Shown: positions 53,631 through 63,197, counted from the stretch's first letter. The stretch is 64,000 bases of DNA from Clostridioides difficile (GCF_001299635.1 NZ_JRHN01000038.1:62001-126000); one strand, 5' to 3'. Translations and numbers: made by a program. Notes: a model not told the origin generated them from the sequence alone.

Positions 53631-54302
53631 ATGAAAAAAAACTTTAAAAAATTATTTAGTCTTTTAAGTATATTAATTGTATTATCAAGCACTTTAGTGG
53701 GGTGTTCTTCTACAGATACTACTTATGAGAAAAAGCAATACTCTATGTTAGATATAGATAATATAGAAGTTGACATAAAAGATAGAAAAATTGAGATTTT
53801 TCCATCTTCAGATAAAAAAATTCATATTTCTTATTATGACAGTGAAAAAGAGTATTATATGATTGATTTATTCGAAAAAAATAGATTGTCAATTAAATAT
53901 ATTACTAATAAGGGTTGGAGTGATTATATAGGTGGAAAGACTTCAATAGAAAACAGAACAATAAAAATGTGGATACCCAATGAATCTTTAGAAAATCTAA
54001 ACTTAAAAACATCTAATGGAGATATAGAAATATCACAATTATCATTTTTAAGTTCAGTAGATATAAAGGTTAGCAATGGAAATATTGAATTAAAAGAGCT
54101 TGATGCAAGAAACTCTATAGAACTTGAAACGAAAAATGGTAATATAGGTGGAACACTAACAGGTTCTTATGATGATTTTTTTATATCAAACTATATAAAA
54201 AAGGGAAAAAGTAATTTGCCTAATGATAAACATAATGGTTCAAAGAAACTTACAACTTATACAAATAATGGAGATATTCTTTTGGACTTTATTAACGATT
54301 AA
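53631..54302 (+). CDS. DUF4097 lipoprotein
   Basis: A 223-residue exported lipoprotein. The lipobox LVGC ends the signal peptide (Cys about 25), and a DUF4097 beta-repeat domain follows (repeated NGDIEI, NGNIEL, NGNIGG, NGDILL turns in a right-handed beta-helix). The upstream open frame begins at 53583 but ATG 53631 has AAGGAG and gives a normal signal peptide. It is the last gene of the MerR-controlled operon. DUF4097 adhesin-like proteins are common in envelope-stress operons, so the operon may respond to membrane damage. Confidence 0.88.
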   Translation: MKKNFKKLFSLLSILIVLSSTLVGCSSTDTTYEKKQYSMLDIDNIEVDIKDRKIEIFPSSDKKIHISYYDSEKEYYMIDLFEKNRLSIKYITNKGWSDYIGGKTSIENRTIKMWIPNESLENLNLKTSNGDIEISQLSFLSSVDIKVSNGNIELKELDARNSIELETKNGNIGGTLTGSYDDFFISNYIKKGKSNLPNDKHNGSKKLTTYTNNGDILLDFIND

Positions 54303-54329
54303 AGCCAAACCTATTAAAATAAAACTGCA

Positions 54330-54381
54330 AATAAAGCAAAACACATACCATTCATTTGTAGTGTTTTGCTTTATTTTTTAT
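54330..54381 (+). terminator. Intrinsic terminator of the ABC operon
   Basis: AATAAAGCAAAACAC pairs with GTGTTTTGCTTTATT (54330-54344 and 54361-54375), followed by six T. Confidence 0.9.
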
Positions 54382-54576
54382 GTATAAAATCCGAATCGTG
54401 TATATGAAACCTCTAAAGTTATTTGCTACTTGTATTTATTAAGTATTTTTATTATTTAGTTAATAGTACATATTTAAATCTTTACATAATCTTAATCATT
54501 AAAAATACATTTTAACTACAATTTTATGCCAAAATTGATAATATAATAATAATGAAAGGTGTAAGGAGGTTGTTTA

Positions 54577-57279
54577 ATGGACAGACCAAACCCTGATATA
54601 CTGTTAGAAAAAATTAAAAATGAAGAAAATAAATTGAATAGAGGTCAATTAAAAATATTTTTTGGCTATGCAGCAGGAGTAGGGAAGACTTATTCTATGT
54701 TGGAATCTGCACAAAATTTGAAAAAAGTAGGTGTAGATGTAGTAGTTGGATATATTGAACCACACACAAGACCAGAGACATTAGCTTTACTTGAGGGATT
54801 AGAAATTCTTCCTGTAAAGGAGATAGAATATAAATCTATAAAACTAAAAGAATTTGATTTAGATGCTGCTTTGGCAAGAAAGCCAGACGTTATATTGGTA
54901 GATGAGTTTGCACATTCTAATGTCACTGGGCTAAGACATACAAAAAGGTGGCAAGATATAGAAGAATTATTGTTAGCAGGTATAAATGTATATACCACTG
55001 TAAATGTTCAACACTTAGAAAGTCTAAATGACATTGTTGAAATAATTACAAATGTATCAGTTAAAGAAACTATACCAGATAAGTTTTTAGATACTAATAC
55101 ACAATTGGAACTTATTGATGTTGAACCTGATGTACTTCTTGAAAGATTCAGTGAAGGTAAAATATATAAGAAAGAACAAGCAATTAGAGCAAAAGATAAT
55201 TTTTTTATAAAAGATAATTTAGTTGCCCTTAGAGAGATTGCCCTTAGAAAGACGGCAGAACGAGTAAATAAAGAAGTACAAATGACTAGATTATCAAAAG
55301 GTGATGTAAGCGTAATACCTACATCAGATACACTGCTTGCATGTATAAGCCCCTCTCCATCCTCTGCAAAAGTCATTAGAACTGCATCTAGAATATCAGA
55401 CAGTACATTTGCAAAATGGATAGCTTTATATGTTGAAACTCCAAATACAGCAAGATTACCTTTACAAGAGCAAAAACAATTACAAAACAATTTAAAACTT
55501 GCCAAGAAATTAGGTGGTGAAATAATTGTTTTACATGGTGAAGATGTAATTGAACAGATACTTAGGATTGCAAAGCTTAGAAATGTAACAAAAATTGTAA
55601 TAGGTAGAAATCATTCAAATAATAAAAAACTTAATAAGAAATTTAAAAAAGATATAGTTGACAAATTAATAGACGAAGTGGATTATATAGATATACATAT
55701 AATACCTTATAAATTTGCTTCAGAAGTTAAATATAAACCTAAAAAAGATAAACTATCAATAAAATCAAAATTTAAAATTAGTAAGGTTGATTTTATCAAA
55801 CTTATGATTGTTACTTTAATGATAAGTATCTTAGCATATGTAGTACAAAGTCTTGGATTTATAAGAGAAAATATACTGCTAATATATATGTTAGGAGTAG
55901 TTTTAGTTTCAATGTGGACTAAAGGATATAGCACAGGTATAGTGAGTTCTGTGTTAAATATAATCCTGCTAAATTATTTTTTTACAGCACCAATATATAC
56001 ATTATCAATAGCTGATTCAAACTATATAGTTACATTAGTTGTATTTTCGATAGTTGGTATAATAACTAGTACACTTACATCTAAGGTACAACATGAAGCA
56101 GAAACAGCTGCTAAAAGAGAAGAAAATACAAAAATGATATACCAAATAATAAAGGGATTTTTGAGGTTATCAAATAAAGATGATATAGTAAATAAGGGGA
56201 TAGAGCTTTTATCTCTTAGTTTGAGTAGAGATGTAGTTTGTTATTTAAGTGTAGATAAGCATAAAAAATCAAAGTTATATAAAAAAAATGCTTCTAACAA
56301 AGATAAAAACGATTTAGATAGTGACGATGAAAAAGCTGTTGCAAGTTGGGTTTTATCCAATTCAACAGTGGCAGGTAGTGATACAGATACACTTCCAGGT
56401 TCAAAGGGGTATTATATACCAATAGTAGGTATGAATTTAACTTTAGGGGTTGTTGGGATATCATGTATTGATTCGAAATTAGATGCAGAAGACATAAATT
56501 TAATTGAAACAATAATAGCTCAAATGGCAATAGCTCTTGACAGAGAAATTCTATCAGAAGCAAAAGAAAATACCAATCTTGAAATAGAGAGAGAAAGATT
56601 AAGAAGTAATCTTCTAAGAGCAGTTTCCCATGACCTTAGAACTCCATTAGCAGGAATATCTGGAGCAGTAAGTACGATTATAAAAAATAAAGGTACTATA
56701 GGTCAAGATATAATAGATGAATTACTTAGTGGTGTATATGAAGATACTCAATGGTTAATTAGACTTGTTGAAAATTTACTTAGCATGACTAAAATAGATG
56801 AAGGAAAATTAGAAGTTAAAAAACATTCTGAACTTATTGAAGAGGTTATCTCAGAAGCATTGCAAAAAATTAAAAAAAGAATTGAGAATGCAATTATAGA
56901 TATTAATATACCAGAACAAATACTATTTGTTCCTATGGATGCAAAATTGGTAGAGCAAGTTTTAATTAATTTGATAGATAACTCTTTAAAATATTCAAAA
57001 GAAGATTGTAAGATAAATATAAATGTATATGAAGAAGAAGATTATGTTTGGTTTGAAGTATCTGACAATGGCCCTGGTATATCAAAAGAATTGAAAAAGC
57101 ATGTTTTTGATAGATTTTTTACAGGAGAAGAAGGTTCTAAGGATTCTAGAAAAGGTGTTGGACTTGGATTATCAATTTGTAAATCAATAATTCAAGCTCA
57201 TAAAGGTGAAATTATGGTAGAAAATAATAGAGATAAAGGTTCAACTTTTAAATTTAGTTTGCCTAAGGAAAATGAATAA
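54577..57279 (+). CDS. kdpD: Sensor histidine kinase KdpD
   Basis: A 900-residue kinase. The N-terminal KdpD domain (about 22-230) has the P-loop GYAAGVGKT (residues 30-38) and the DEFAHSN motif. A universal-stress-like domain follows (about 250-365), then four close membrane helices (about 400-500), a GAF-like region, HisKA with the phosphorylated His685 (AVSHDLRTPL), and HATPase_c (N box LINLIDNSLKYS; VSDNGPGI; GVGLGLSI). In E. coli it senses low K+ and ion stress; in Firmicutes the N-terminal domains can bind c-di-AMP. RBS AAGGAGG. kdpFABC is not in the window. Terminal partner is the next gene. Confidence 0.95.
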   Translation: MDRPNPDILLEKIKNEENKLNRGQLKIFFGYAAGVGKTYSMLESAQNLKKVGVDVVVGYIEPHTRPETLALLEGLEILPVKEIEYKSIKLKEFDLDAALARKPDVILVDEFAHSNVTGLRHTKRWQDIEELLLAGINVYTTVNVQHLESLNDIVEIITNVSVKETIPDKFLDTNTQLELIDVEPDVLLERFSEGKIYKKEQAIRAKDNFFIKDNLVALREIALRKTAERVNKEVQMTRLSKGDVSVIPTSDTLLACISPSPSSAKVIRTASRISDSTFAKWIALYVETPNTARLPLQEQKQLQNNLKLAKKLGGEIIVLHGEDVIEQILRIAKLRNVTKIVIGRNHSNNKKLNKKFKKDIVDKLIDEVDYIDIHIIPYKFASEVKYKPKKDKLSIKSKFKISKVDFIKLMIVTLMISILAYVVQSLGFIRENILLIYMLGVVLVSMWTKGYSTGIVSSVLNIILLNYFFTAPIYTLSIADSNYIVTLVVFSIVGIITSTLTSKVQHEAETAAKREENTKMIYQIIKGFLRLSNKDDIVNKGIELLSLSLSRDVVCYLSVDKHKKSKLYKKNASNKDKNDLDSDDEKAVASWVLSNSTVAGSDTDTLPGSKGYYIPIVGMNLTLGVVGISCIDSKLDAEDINLIETIIAQMAIALDREILSEAKENTNLEIERERLRSNLLRAVSHDLRTPLAGISGAVSTIIKNKGTIGQDIIDELLSGVYEDTQWLIRLVENLLSMTKIDEGKLEVKKHSELIEEVISEALQKIKKRIENAIIDINIPEQILFVPMDAKLVEQVLINLIDNSLKYSKEDCKININVYEEEDYVWFEVSDNGPGISKELKKHVFDRFFTGEEGSKDSRKGVGLGLSICKSIIQAHKGEIMVENNRDKGSTFKFSLPKENE

Positions 57280-57313
57280 TGTCAAATTTTGAAATTTATT
57301 TTTGGAGGAAGAA

Positions 57314-58012
57314 ATGAGTAAAAAACTTATATTATTAGTAGAGGATGATAAGACAATAAGAAAATTTATATCTACTGCGCTTTTGACACAAGATTACGAT
57401 GTCAAGGAAGCTATAACTGGTAAAGAAGGAATATCGATTGCTGTTTCATATTCTCCAGATGTCGTTCTTTTGGATTTAGGGTTAGAAGATATGGATGGAA
57501 TAGAGGTAATAAAAGCTATTAGACAATTTTCAAAGATACCAATAATTGTAGTTTCCGCAAGAGAACAAGATAGAGAAAAGGTAGAAGTATTTGATGCAGG
57601 AGCGGATGATTATTTAACAAAACCATTTTCGATAGTAGAATTATTGGCTAGAGTTAGAGTAGCACTTAGACATTCACAGATGGAGTTACAACAAAAAGAA
57701 GAAGTTAAATCTACTTTTGAAGTAGATAAATTATTGATTGATTTTGATAAAAGAAGAGTTATAGTTGATGATAATGAAGTCCATTTGACACCTATTGAAT
57801 ATAATATTCTTTCATTACTTGCAAAACATCATGGAAAAGTACTTACTCATAATTTTATAATAAAAGAGATATGGGGTAGTATTATTGGAAATGAAACTAA
57901 GTCTTTAAGGGTTTTTATGGCAACATTAAGGAGGAAAATAGAAAAGCAACCTGCTGACCCAAGGTATATAATTACAGAGGTTGGTGTAGGATATAGATTA
58001 AATGATGAATAG
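57314..58012 (+). CDS. kdpE: Response regulator KdpE
   Basis: A 232-residue OmpR-family regulator. Receiver: Asp11-Asp12, phospho-acceptor Asp54 (VLLDLGL), Lys103 (LTKPFS). The C-terminal winged helix ends GVGYRL. ATG 57314 is used because GGAGG lies five bases before it; the TTG at 57302 would put the RBS inside the gene. It should receive phosphate from KdpD. Its usual targets, kdpFABC, are not near, so it may control other K+ or virulence genes at a distance. Confidence 0.93.
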   Translation: MSKKLILLVEDDKTIRKFISTALLTQDYDVKEAITGKEGISIAVSYSPDVVLLDLGLEDMDGIEVIKAIRQFSKIPIIVVSAREQDREKVEVFDAGADDYLTKPFSIVELLARVRVALRHSQMELQQKEEVKSTFEVDKLLIDFDKRRVIVDDNEVHLTPIEYNILSLLAKHHGKVLTHNFIIKEIWGSIIGNETKSLRVFMATLRRKIEKQPADPRYIITEVGVGYRLNDE

Positions 58013-58091
58013 ATGTTATGTATATTAATTATCAGATTGAATATTTAATGTATATTATAATTATATAATTTAGTTAAAAATAAGAATGAAG

Positions 58092-58134
58092 TGTATATGC
58101 TATTGTTAGTTTAGTATATGCATTTTATTTTTTA
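58092..58134 (+). terminator. Intrinsic terminator of kdpDE
   Basis: TGTATATGCTA pairs with TAGTATATGCA with two G-U pairs (58092-58102 and 58112-58122), then a T-rich tail. The remainder of the 58013-58366 gap is AT-rich and carries the promoter of the CorA gene. Confidence 0.65.
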
Positions 58135-58366
58135 TTTTTTAAGTATCAATAATTTTTTGGTATTAATAATACGAAATATGATTTAAAATAAATACATGGT
58201 ATAATTTGTGGTAAAGATTTTAATTAAACAATAAAAATATTTAACCCTTGTCTTATAATAAATTTAACATAAATATTAAATAATAATTATTAAAATAGTG
58301 TAAAATAATTACAATAATCATTATAGAAAATTTTTGAAATGTAAATTGAAGTTTAGGAGTAGATGT

Positions 58367-59323
58367 ATGTATATACTGAATTTAAATACAAGAGAAATTA
58401 TTGAAGATTTTAGTGAAAAATTTTATACAGCAGAAAATTCTTATCTTATATTAAGTGCTCCAAAAAATTTAAAATTGCTCAAAGAAATCTTGGATATAGA
58501 TGAGATAACTTTTAATGATTGTCTTAAGTTTGATGAAATAACGAAACTTGATTTATTTGATAATTACGATTTTTTGAGTTTAAATACATTTGAATTAAGA
58601 GATGGAGAGGCTGCTATAGAAGAAGTAAATATGTATTTATCAGATAATTTTATATTAGTTGTAGTAAATGAGGAACATTTTTTATTTGAATTTGTAAAAA
58701 GTATTATTTTTAAAAATTCTCAACTTGAAAAAAACCCAGTTATAAATCTATTTAAAATAAACTATTTAATTTTTAGAGAGGTTATAAAAAATGGTTTTGA
58801 GTCTTTGGAAAAAGTTGAAGAATTAATTCTTCAAATAGAAGATGAGATGATGGATAATATTCATAAAAATCATGTATCTAGAATAAGTGATGTAAGGGGT
58901 CTAACGAGGACTATAGTTAAGAATACAAGACCTCTTTTATATATTGGTGACAGAATAGTAAAAGAAAATATAAGGTATTTGAAGTATTCCAATGTAAAAA
59001 AATATAATCTTGAAAATTTTCAAGGTATAGATTTTGGAATTGATAAATTATATAATTTTGCATTATCAACACGAGAATTAGCTGATAAATTATTAGATAT
59101 ATACTCTTCTAGAGTAGGTGAAAGAACAAACCATCTAATTACAAAATTAACTTTACTAACAGCTATATCTGCACCACTTACAATTATAACTGGTATATAT
59201 GGAATGAACTTTAGATACATGCCAGAATTAAATTGGGTCTATGGATATCCGGCAACTTTATTCTTTATGCTATGTATAATTTTTGTTGGAGTTGTAATAT
59301 TTAAAATAAAAAAACTATTGTAA
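58367..59323 (+). CDS. corA: CorA-family magnesium/cobalt transporter
   Basis: A 318-residue CorA protein. A cytoplasmic domain fills residues 1-255, and two C-terminal membrane helices follow; the first ends in the signature YGMNF (about 288) that forms the pore mouth, and the second ends in the basic tail FKIKKLL. The pentameric channel moves Mg2+ (also Co2+/Ni2+). The upstream frame reaches 58334, but ATG 58367 has AGGAG seven bases before it. Monocistronic. Confidence 0.92.
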   Translation: MYILNLNTREIIEDFSEKFYTAENSYLILSAPKNLKLLKEILDIDEITFNDCLKFDEITKLDLFDNYDFLSLNTFELRDGEAAIEEVNMYLSDNFILVVVNEEHFLFEFVKSIIFKNSQLEKNPVINLFKINYLIFREVIKNGFESLEKVEELILQIEDEMMDNIHKNHVSRISDVRGLTRTIVKNTRPLLYIGDRIVKENIRYLKYSNVKKYNLENFQGIDFGIDKLYNFALSTRELADKLLDIYSSRVGERTNHLITKLTLLTAISAPLTIITGIYGMNFRYMPELNWVYGYPATLFFMLCIIFVGVVIFKIKKLL

Positions 59324-59425
59324 ATAACAGATGATTTTTAAAGTGTTTTATAAAAATACAGCAATTAAGAAACTAATTTAAGAAAATGAAAAAATATTTT
59401 AAATTGAAAATATTTATAGAAAATA

Positions 59426-59453
59426 TTGACAATTATATTTTCTTTGCTATAAT
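59426..59453 (+). promoter_or_regulatory. Promoter of the aro leader and operon
   Basis: TTGACA (59426-59431), 16 bases, TATAAT (59448-59453). The transcript would begin about 59460, roughly 40 bases before the leader peptide start. Confidence 0.85.
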
Positions 59454-59499
59454 TATTAAACAAGAAGAATAATAAATTATAAAAATGGAGGAGAATACT

Positions 59500-59655
59500 A
59501 TGAAAGGAATATTAAAAGAACTAACAGCAAAACTTTATAGCTTTTATTACTTTATGTTCTGGGGCTTTTATTTTAGCGCTGGCTATTTCTTTTACAAAAA
59601 TACATGTAGTTCCTTTCTGGTGAGGCCTTGTTTTAATGATTTTGAGCATAAGTAA
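59500..59655 (+). CDS. Aromatic-rich leader peptide of the aro operon (51 residues)
   Basis: ATG 59500 follows a strong GGAGGAG site (59487-59493). Of residues 13-32, fourteen are aromatic: seven Phe, six Tyr and one Trp, in the order YSFYYFMFWGFYF then YFFY. The stop is TAA 59653-59655. An intrinsic terminator lies 61 bases downstream, before aroF. Ribosome stalling at Phe/Tyr codons when charged tRNA-Phe or tRNA-Tyr is scarce would change the RNA fold and let polymerase reach aroF. It is a sensor, not an enzyme. I know of no annotation for it, and the competing antiterminator is not resolved by eye. Confidence 0.8.
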   Translation: MKGILKELTAKLYSFYYFMFWGFYFSAGYFFYKNTCSSFLVRPCFNDFEHK

Positions 59656-59716
59656 ATTTTATAAAAATTGTTGTTTTGTATATTTATATAAGATTTAATG
59701 CTTAATAGATTATTTT

Positions 59717-59745
59717 AGAGAACTCATTAGTGAGTTCTCTTTTTT
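59717..59745 (+). terminator. Attenuator terminator before aroF
   Basis: AGAGAACTCA (59717-59726) and TGAGTTCTCT (59731-59740) form a perfect 10-bp stem with loop TTAG, followed by TTTTT. It lies between the leader peptide and aroF, so transcription must pass it to reach the operon. Confidence 0.9.
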
Positions 59746-59784
59746 ATTTTAAATATAAAACTATAATATTGGGAGGTAGTAAAA

Positions 59785-60798
59785 ATGATAGTAGTATTAA
59801 AAATGGGAGCAGATAAAAGTGAAGTTAAGAAGTTAATAGAAGCTATTGGAAGAGAAGGAGTAGAAGTTAATCCTATAGATGGGACAGAACTAACTGTTTT
59901 AGGTTTAGTTGGAGACACTAGTAAAATAGATGCTAAAAGAATAGAGGCAAATAAAATAGTTGAAAAAGTTATGCATGTAGTAGAGCCTTTTAAAAAGGCG
60001 AACAGAAAGTTTCATCCAGAACCTTCTATAATAAATGTTAATGGGATGGAAATTGGTTCAAAAAAAATTGCTATGATAGCTGGACCTTGTTCTGTTGAAA
60101 CAGAAGAACAAATAGTATCTATCGCTGAAGATGTAAAAAAATCAGGAGCAGGGTTCTTAAGAGGAGGAGCATTCAAACCAAGAACATCACCATACGCTTT
60201 CCAGGGATTAAGATACGATGGATTAGATTTATTAAAGAAAGCAAAAGAAAAAACAGGGCTTCCTATAGTTACAGAAATAATGTCAACACAAGATATAGAT
60301 ATATTTGAAGAAAATGTAGATGTAATTCAAGTTGGAGCTAGAAACATGCAAAACTTCGATTTATTAAAAGAATTAGGAAAAACACATAAAACAATACTTT
60401 TAAAAAGAGGATTATCTGCTACAATTGAAGAGTGGTTAATGTCAGCTGAGTATATAATGGCTGGAGGAAATGAAAATGTAGTACTTTGTGAAAGAGGTAT
60501 AAGAACTTTCGAAACATATACTAGAAATACTTTGGATTTAAGTGCAATTTTAGCTGTAAAGAAGCTTAGTCATTTACCAGTAATAGTTGACCCAAGTCAT
60601 GCAGCAGGAAAATCATGGATGGTAGACTCTCTATCTAAAGCAGCAATTGCAGTTGGAGCAGATGGGCTTATAATAGAAGTTCATAATGACCCAGCCCATG
60701 CACTTTGTGATGGCAAACAATCAATTAGACCAAATGAATATGATGAATTAATAAGTGAATTAAAGACTGTCGCATTAGCAGTTGGAAGAGAAATATAA
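59785..60798 (+). CDS. aroF: 3-deoxy-7-phosphoheptulonate synthase (DAHP synthase)
   Basis: Condenses phosphoenolpyruvate and erythrose 4-phosphate, the first shikimate-pathway step. A 337-residue protein. Residues 1-70 form a ferredoxin-like regulatory domain (type I-beta-reg, as in Thermotoga, where it binds Tyr and Phe), and the TIM-barrel follows (AGPCSVET about 97; RGGAFKPRTSPYAFQG about 127; DPSHAAGKS about 270). So aroF is probably controlled twice, by feedback on the protein and by the upstream leader. RBS GGGAGG. First gene of aroF-aroB-aroA-aroC. Confidence 0.95.
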   Translation: MIVVLKMGADKSEVKKLIEAIGREGVEVNPIDGTELTVLGLVGDTSKIDAKRIEANKIVEKVMHVVEPFKKANRKFHPEPSIINVNGMEIGSKKIAMIAGPCSVETEEQIVSIAEDVKKSGAGFLRGGAFKPRTSPYAFQGLRYDGLDLLKKAKEKTGLPIVTEIMSTQDIDIFEENVDVIQVGARNMQNFDLLKELGKTHKTILLKRGLSATIEEWLMSAEYIMAGGNENVVLCERGIRTFETYTRNTLDLSAILAVKKLSHLPVIVDPSHAAGKSWMVDSLSKAAIAVGADGLIIEVHNDPAHALCDGKQSIRPNEYDELISELKTVALAVGREI

Positions 60799-60819
60799 TC
60801 TATAAAAGGATGGTTAAGT

Positions 60820-61884
60820 GTGGAAGAAAAATTATTAGTAAATTTAAAAGAAAATAGCTATAACATATTTATTAAAAAAAATATATTAAAAGATATAGGT
60901 AAAGAAATAAAAAAAATATATTCTGGAAATAAGATTTTTATTGTAACTGATGAAAATATAGCGAAATTATATTTAAGTGAAGCAAAAAATAATTTAAATG
61001 AATCTGGATTTGAAACTAAAGCTATAATATTAAAAGCTGGTGAAGAAACAAAGTCATTTAATACTCTTCCTAAAATATATGATAGTTTACTCGACTTTAA
61101 GTTGACTAGAAAAGATTTGATTATTACTTTAGGAGGAGGGGTAATAGGAGATTTAGGTGGATTTGTAGCAGCAACTTTTCTAAGAGGTGTAAATTTTATT
61201 CAAATTCCAACATCTTTGTTAGCACAAGTTGATAGTTCTGTGGGTGGAAAAGTTGGAGTTGACCTTGAAAGAGGAAAAAATTTGGTAGGAAGCTTTTATC
61301 AACCTAAAGCTGTATTTATCGACCCAAATGTACTTTTGTCACTTCCTGAAAAATTTTATAGAGATGGAATGGCTGAAGTTATAAAATATGGATGTATAAA
61401 AGACAGAACTTTTTTTGATAAGCTTTTAAGTTTAAAAAATAGGGAAGAAGTAATGCAACATATAGAATACATTATACACAAATGTTGCTTTATTAAAAAA
61501 ACAGTGGTTGAAGCTGATGAAAGAGACTTCGGAGATAGAATGCTTCTAAATTTTGGGCATACATTAGGTCACGCTATTGAGACATATTACAATTTTTCTG
61601 GCTATACTCATGGAGAAGCTGTTGGCATAGGGATGTATAAGATAACTTTAGAAAGTGAAAAAAAAGGAATCACAAATGAGGGTACATCAGAGCTTATAAA
61701 ATCAATTTTAATAAATTATGATTTGCCTTATGAAATTGAATTAAGAGATAATAAGTCTATAATAGATGCAATATCTCTTGATAAAAAGAATTTAGGTGAT
61801 ACATTAAAAATAATACTTTTAAAGAACATTGGAGAGAGTATTATATATAATACTACTTCTAAATTTTTTCAGGAGGTAAAATGA
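60820..61884 (+). CDS. aroB: 3-dehydroquinate synthase
   Basis: Cyclises DAHP to 3-dehydroquinate using NAD+ and a metal ion. A 354-residue protein with the NAD-binding block GGGVIGDLGGFVAATFLRG (about 104-122), the Lys-rich catalytic stretch SLLAQVDSSVGGKVGV (about 131) and metal ligands in NFGHTLGHAIE (about 245) and YTHGEAVGIGM. It starts at GTG 60820 with AAAGGA upstream. Its stop overlaps the aroA start by four bases (ATGA). Confidence 0.95.
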   Translation: MEEKLLVNLKENSYNIFIKKNILKDIGKEIKKIYSGNKIFIVTDENIAKLYLSEAKNNLNESGFETKAIILKAGEETKSFNTLPKIYDSLLDFKLTRKDLIITLGGGVIGDLGGFVAATFLRGVNFIQIPTSLLAQVDSSVGGKVGVDLERGKNLVGSFYQPKAVFIDPNVLLSLPEKFYRDGMAEVIKYGCIKDRTFFDKLLSLKNREEVMQHIEYIIHKCCFIKKTVVEADERDFGDRMLLNFGHTLGHAIETYYNFSGYTHGEAVGIGMYKITLESEKKGITNEGTSELIKSILINYDLPYEIELRDNKSIIDAISLDKKNLGDTLKIILLKNIGESIIYNTTSKFFQEVK

Positions 61885-63197
61885 TGGGAAGTTTAAAAAT
61901 ATATCCAAGTAGATTGTCTGGAGATGTAAAAATCCCACCATCCAAAAGTATGGCACATAGAGCAGTTATTTGTTCATCTTTAAGTGATGGAAAAAGTAGA
62001 ATTTCTAATATAGATTTTTCTGATGATGTTATAGCTACTATAAGAGCAATGACATCACTTGGAGCTATTATAGAAAAGAAGGAAGATATTTTAGAAATTA
62101 CGGGTATTTTTTCTAAAGAAGCAGTTTTGAATAAAGAAAATCAATTAAATCAATCTAAATTGACAATAGATTGCAATGAATCAGGTTCTACTTTAAGATT
62201 TTTAGTACCTATATCACTAGCATTTGATGGAATAAAAAGATTTGTAGGTAGAGGGAATCTTGGGAAAAGACCACTTGATACTTATTATGAAATTTTTGAT
62301 AGACAAAATATAGAATATAGCTATAAGGAAAATCAACTGGATTTAGTAATATCAGGAAAACTTAAACCAGATGAATTTAAAATAAAAGGAAATATAAGTT
62401 CTCAGTTTATAACAGGTTTATTATTTATTTTACCAATATTAGACAATGATTCAAAAATAATAATTACAACTGAGCTAGAATCCAAAGGATACTTAGATTT
62501 AACTCTTTCAACTATGAGAGATTTTGGAATAGAGATTGTAAACAATAATTATAAAGAATTTATTATAAAAGGAAATCAAATGTATAAAGCTAGAGATTAT
62601 AAAGTGGAAGGTGACTATTCTCAAGGTGCATTTTATTTATCAGCAGATGCTATTGGAGGAGAAATTAATATACTAGACCTTAAAGAAGATTCTCTTCAAG
62701 GTGATAGTGAAGTTATTGATATTTTATCTAGAATGGGTATGGATATTTTAAGAGAAGATGAAAAAATAAAAGGTATAGTTAATTGTTTAAATAGTACTCT
62801 AATAGATGCATCTCAGTGTCCAGATATAATACCAGTTTTGTCAGTAGTAGCAGCTTTAAGTAGAGGAAGAACTACAATAATAAATGCTGGAAGGCTTAGA
62901 ATTAAAGAATGTGATAGACTTCATGCAATAAGTGTTGAGTTGAGTAAACTTGGAGCAAATATAGAGGAAAAAGAAGATAGTTTAATAATTGATGGGGTAA
63001 GTAAGCTAAATGGTGGAGTAGAAGTATGGAGTCATAAAGACCATAGAATTGCAATGACACTTGCAATAGCTTCTTGTAGATGTGACAAACCGATAGTATT
63101 AAAAGATTTTGAGTGTGTATCTAAATCTTATCCACATTTTTTTAAAGATTTTGAGATGTTAGGAGGGCGAATTGATGAGTGGAATATGGGGAAATAA
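61881..63197 (+). CDS. aroA: 3-phosphoshikimate 1-carboxyvinyltransferase (EPSP synthase)
   Basis: Transfers enolpyruvyl from PEP to shikimate 3-phosphate. A 438-residue protein with PPSKSMAHRA (about 18), GNLGKRPLDT (about 133, the PEP-binding arginine region), VEGDYSQGAFYLSADA (about 238), KECDRLHAI (about 347) and DHRIAMTLAIA (about 389). ATGA overlap with aroB shows translational coupling. A second in-frame Met is codon 2. aroC begins inside its last codons. Confidence 0.95.
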   Translation: MMGSLKIYPSRLSGDVKIPPSKSMAHRAVICSSLSDGKSRISNIDFSDDVIATIRAMTSLGAIIEKKEDILEITGIFSKEAVLNKENQLNQSKLTIDCNESGSTLRFLVPISLAFDGIKRFVGRGNLGKRPLDTYYEIFDRQNIEYSYKENQLDLVISGKLKPDEFKIKGNISSQFITGLLFILPILDNDSKIIITTELESKGYLDLTLSTMRDFGIEIVNNNYKEFIIKGNQMYKARDYKVEGDYSQGAFYLSADAIGGEINILDLKEDSLQGDSEVIDILSRMGMDILREDEKIKGIVNCLNSTLIDASQCPDIIPVLSVVAALSRGRTTIINAGRLRIKECDRLHAISVELSKLGANIEEKEDSLIIDGVSKLNGGVEVWSHKDHRIAMTLAIASCRCDKPIVLKDFECVSKSYPHFFKDFEMLGGRIDEWNMGK

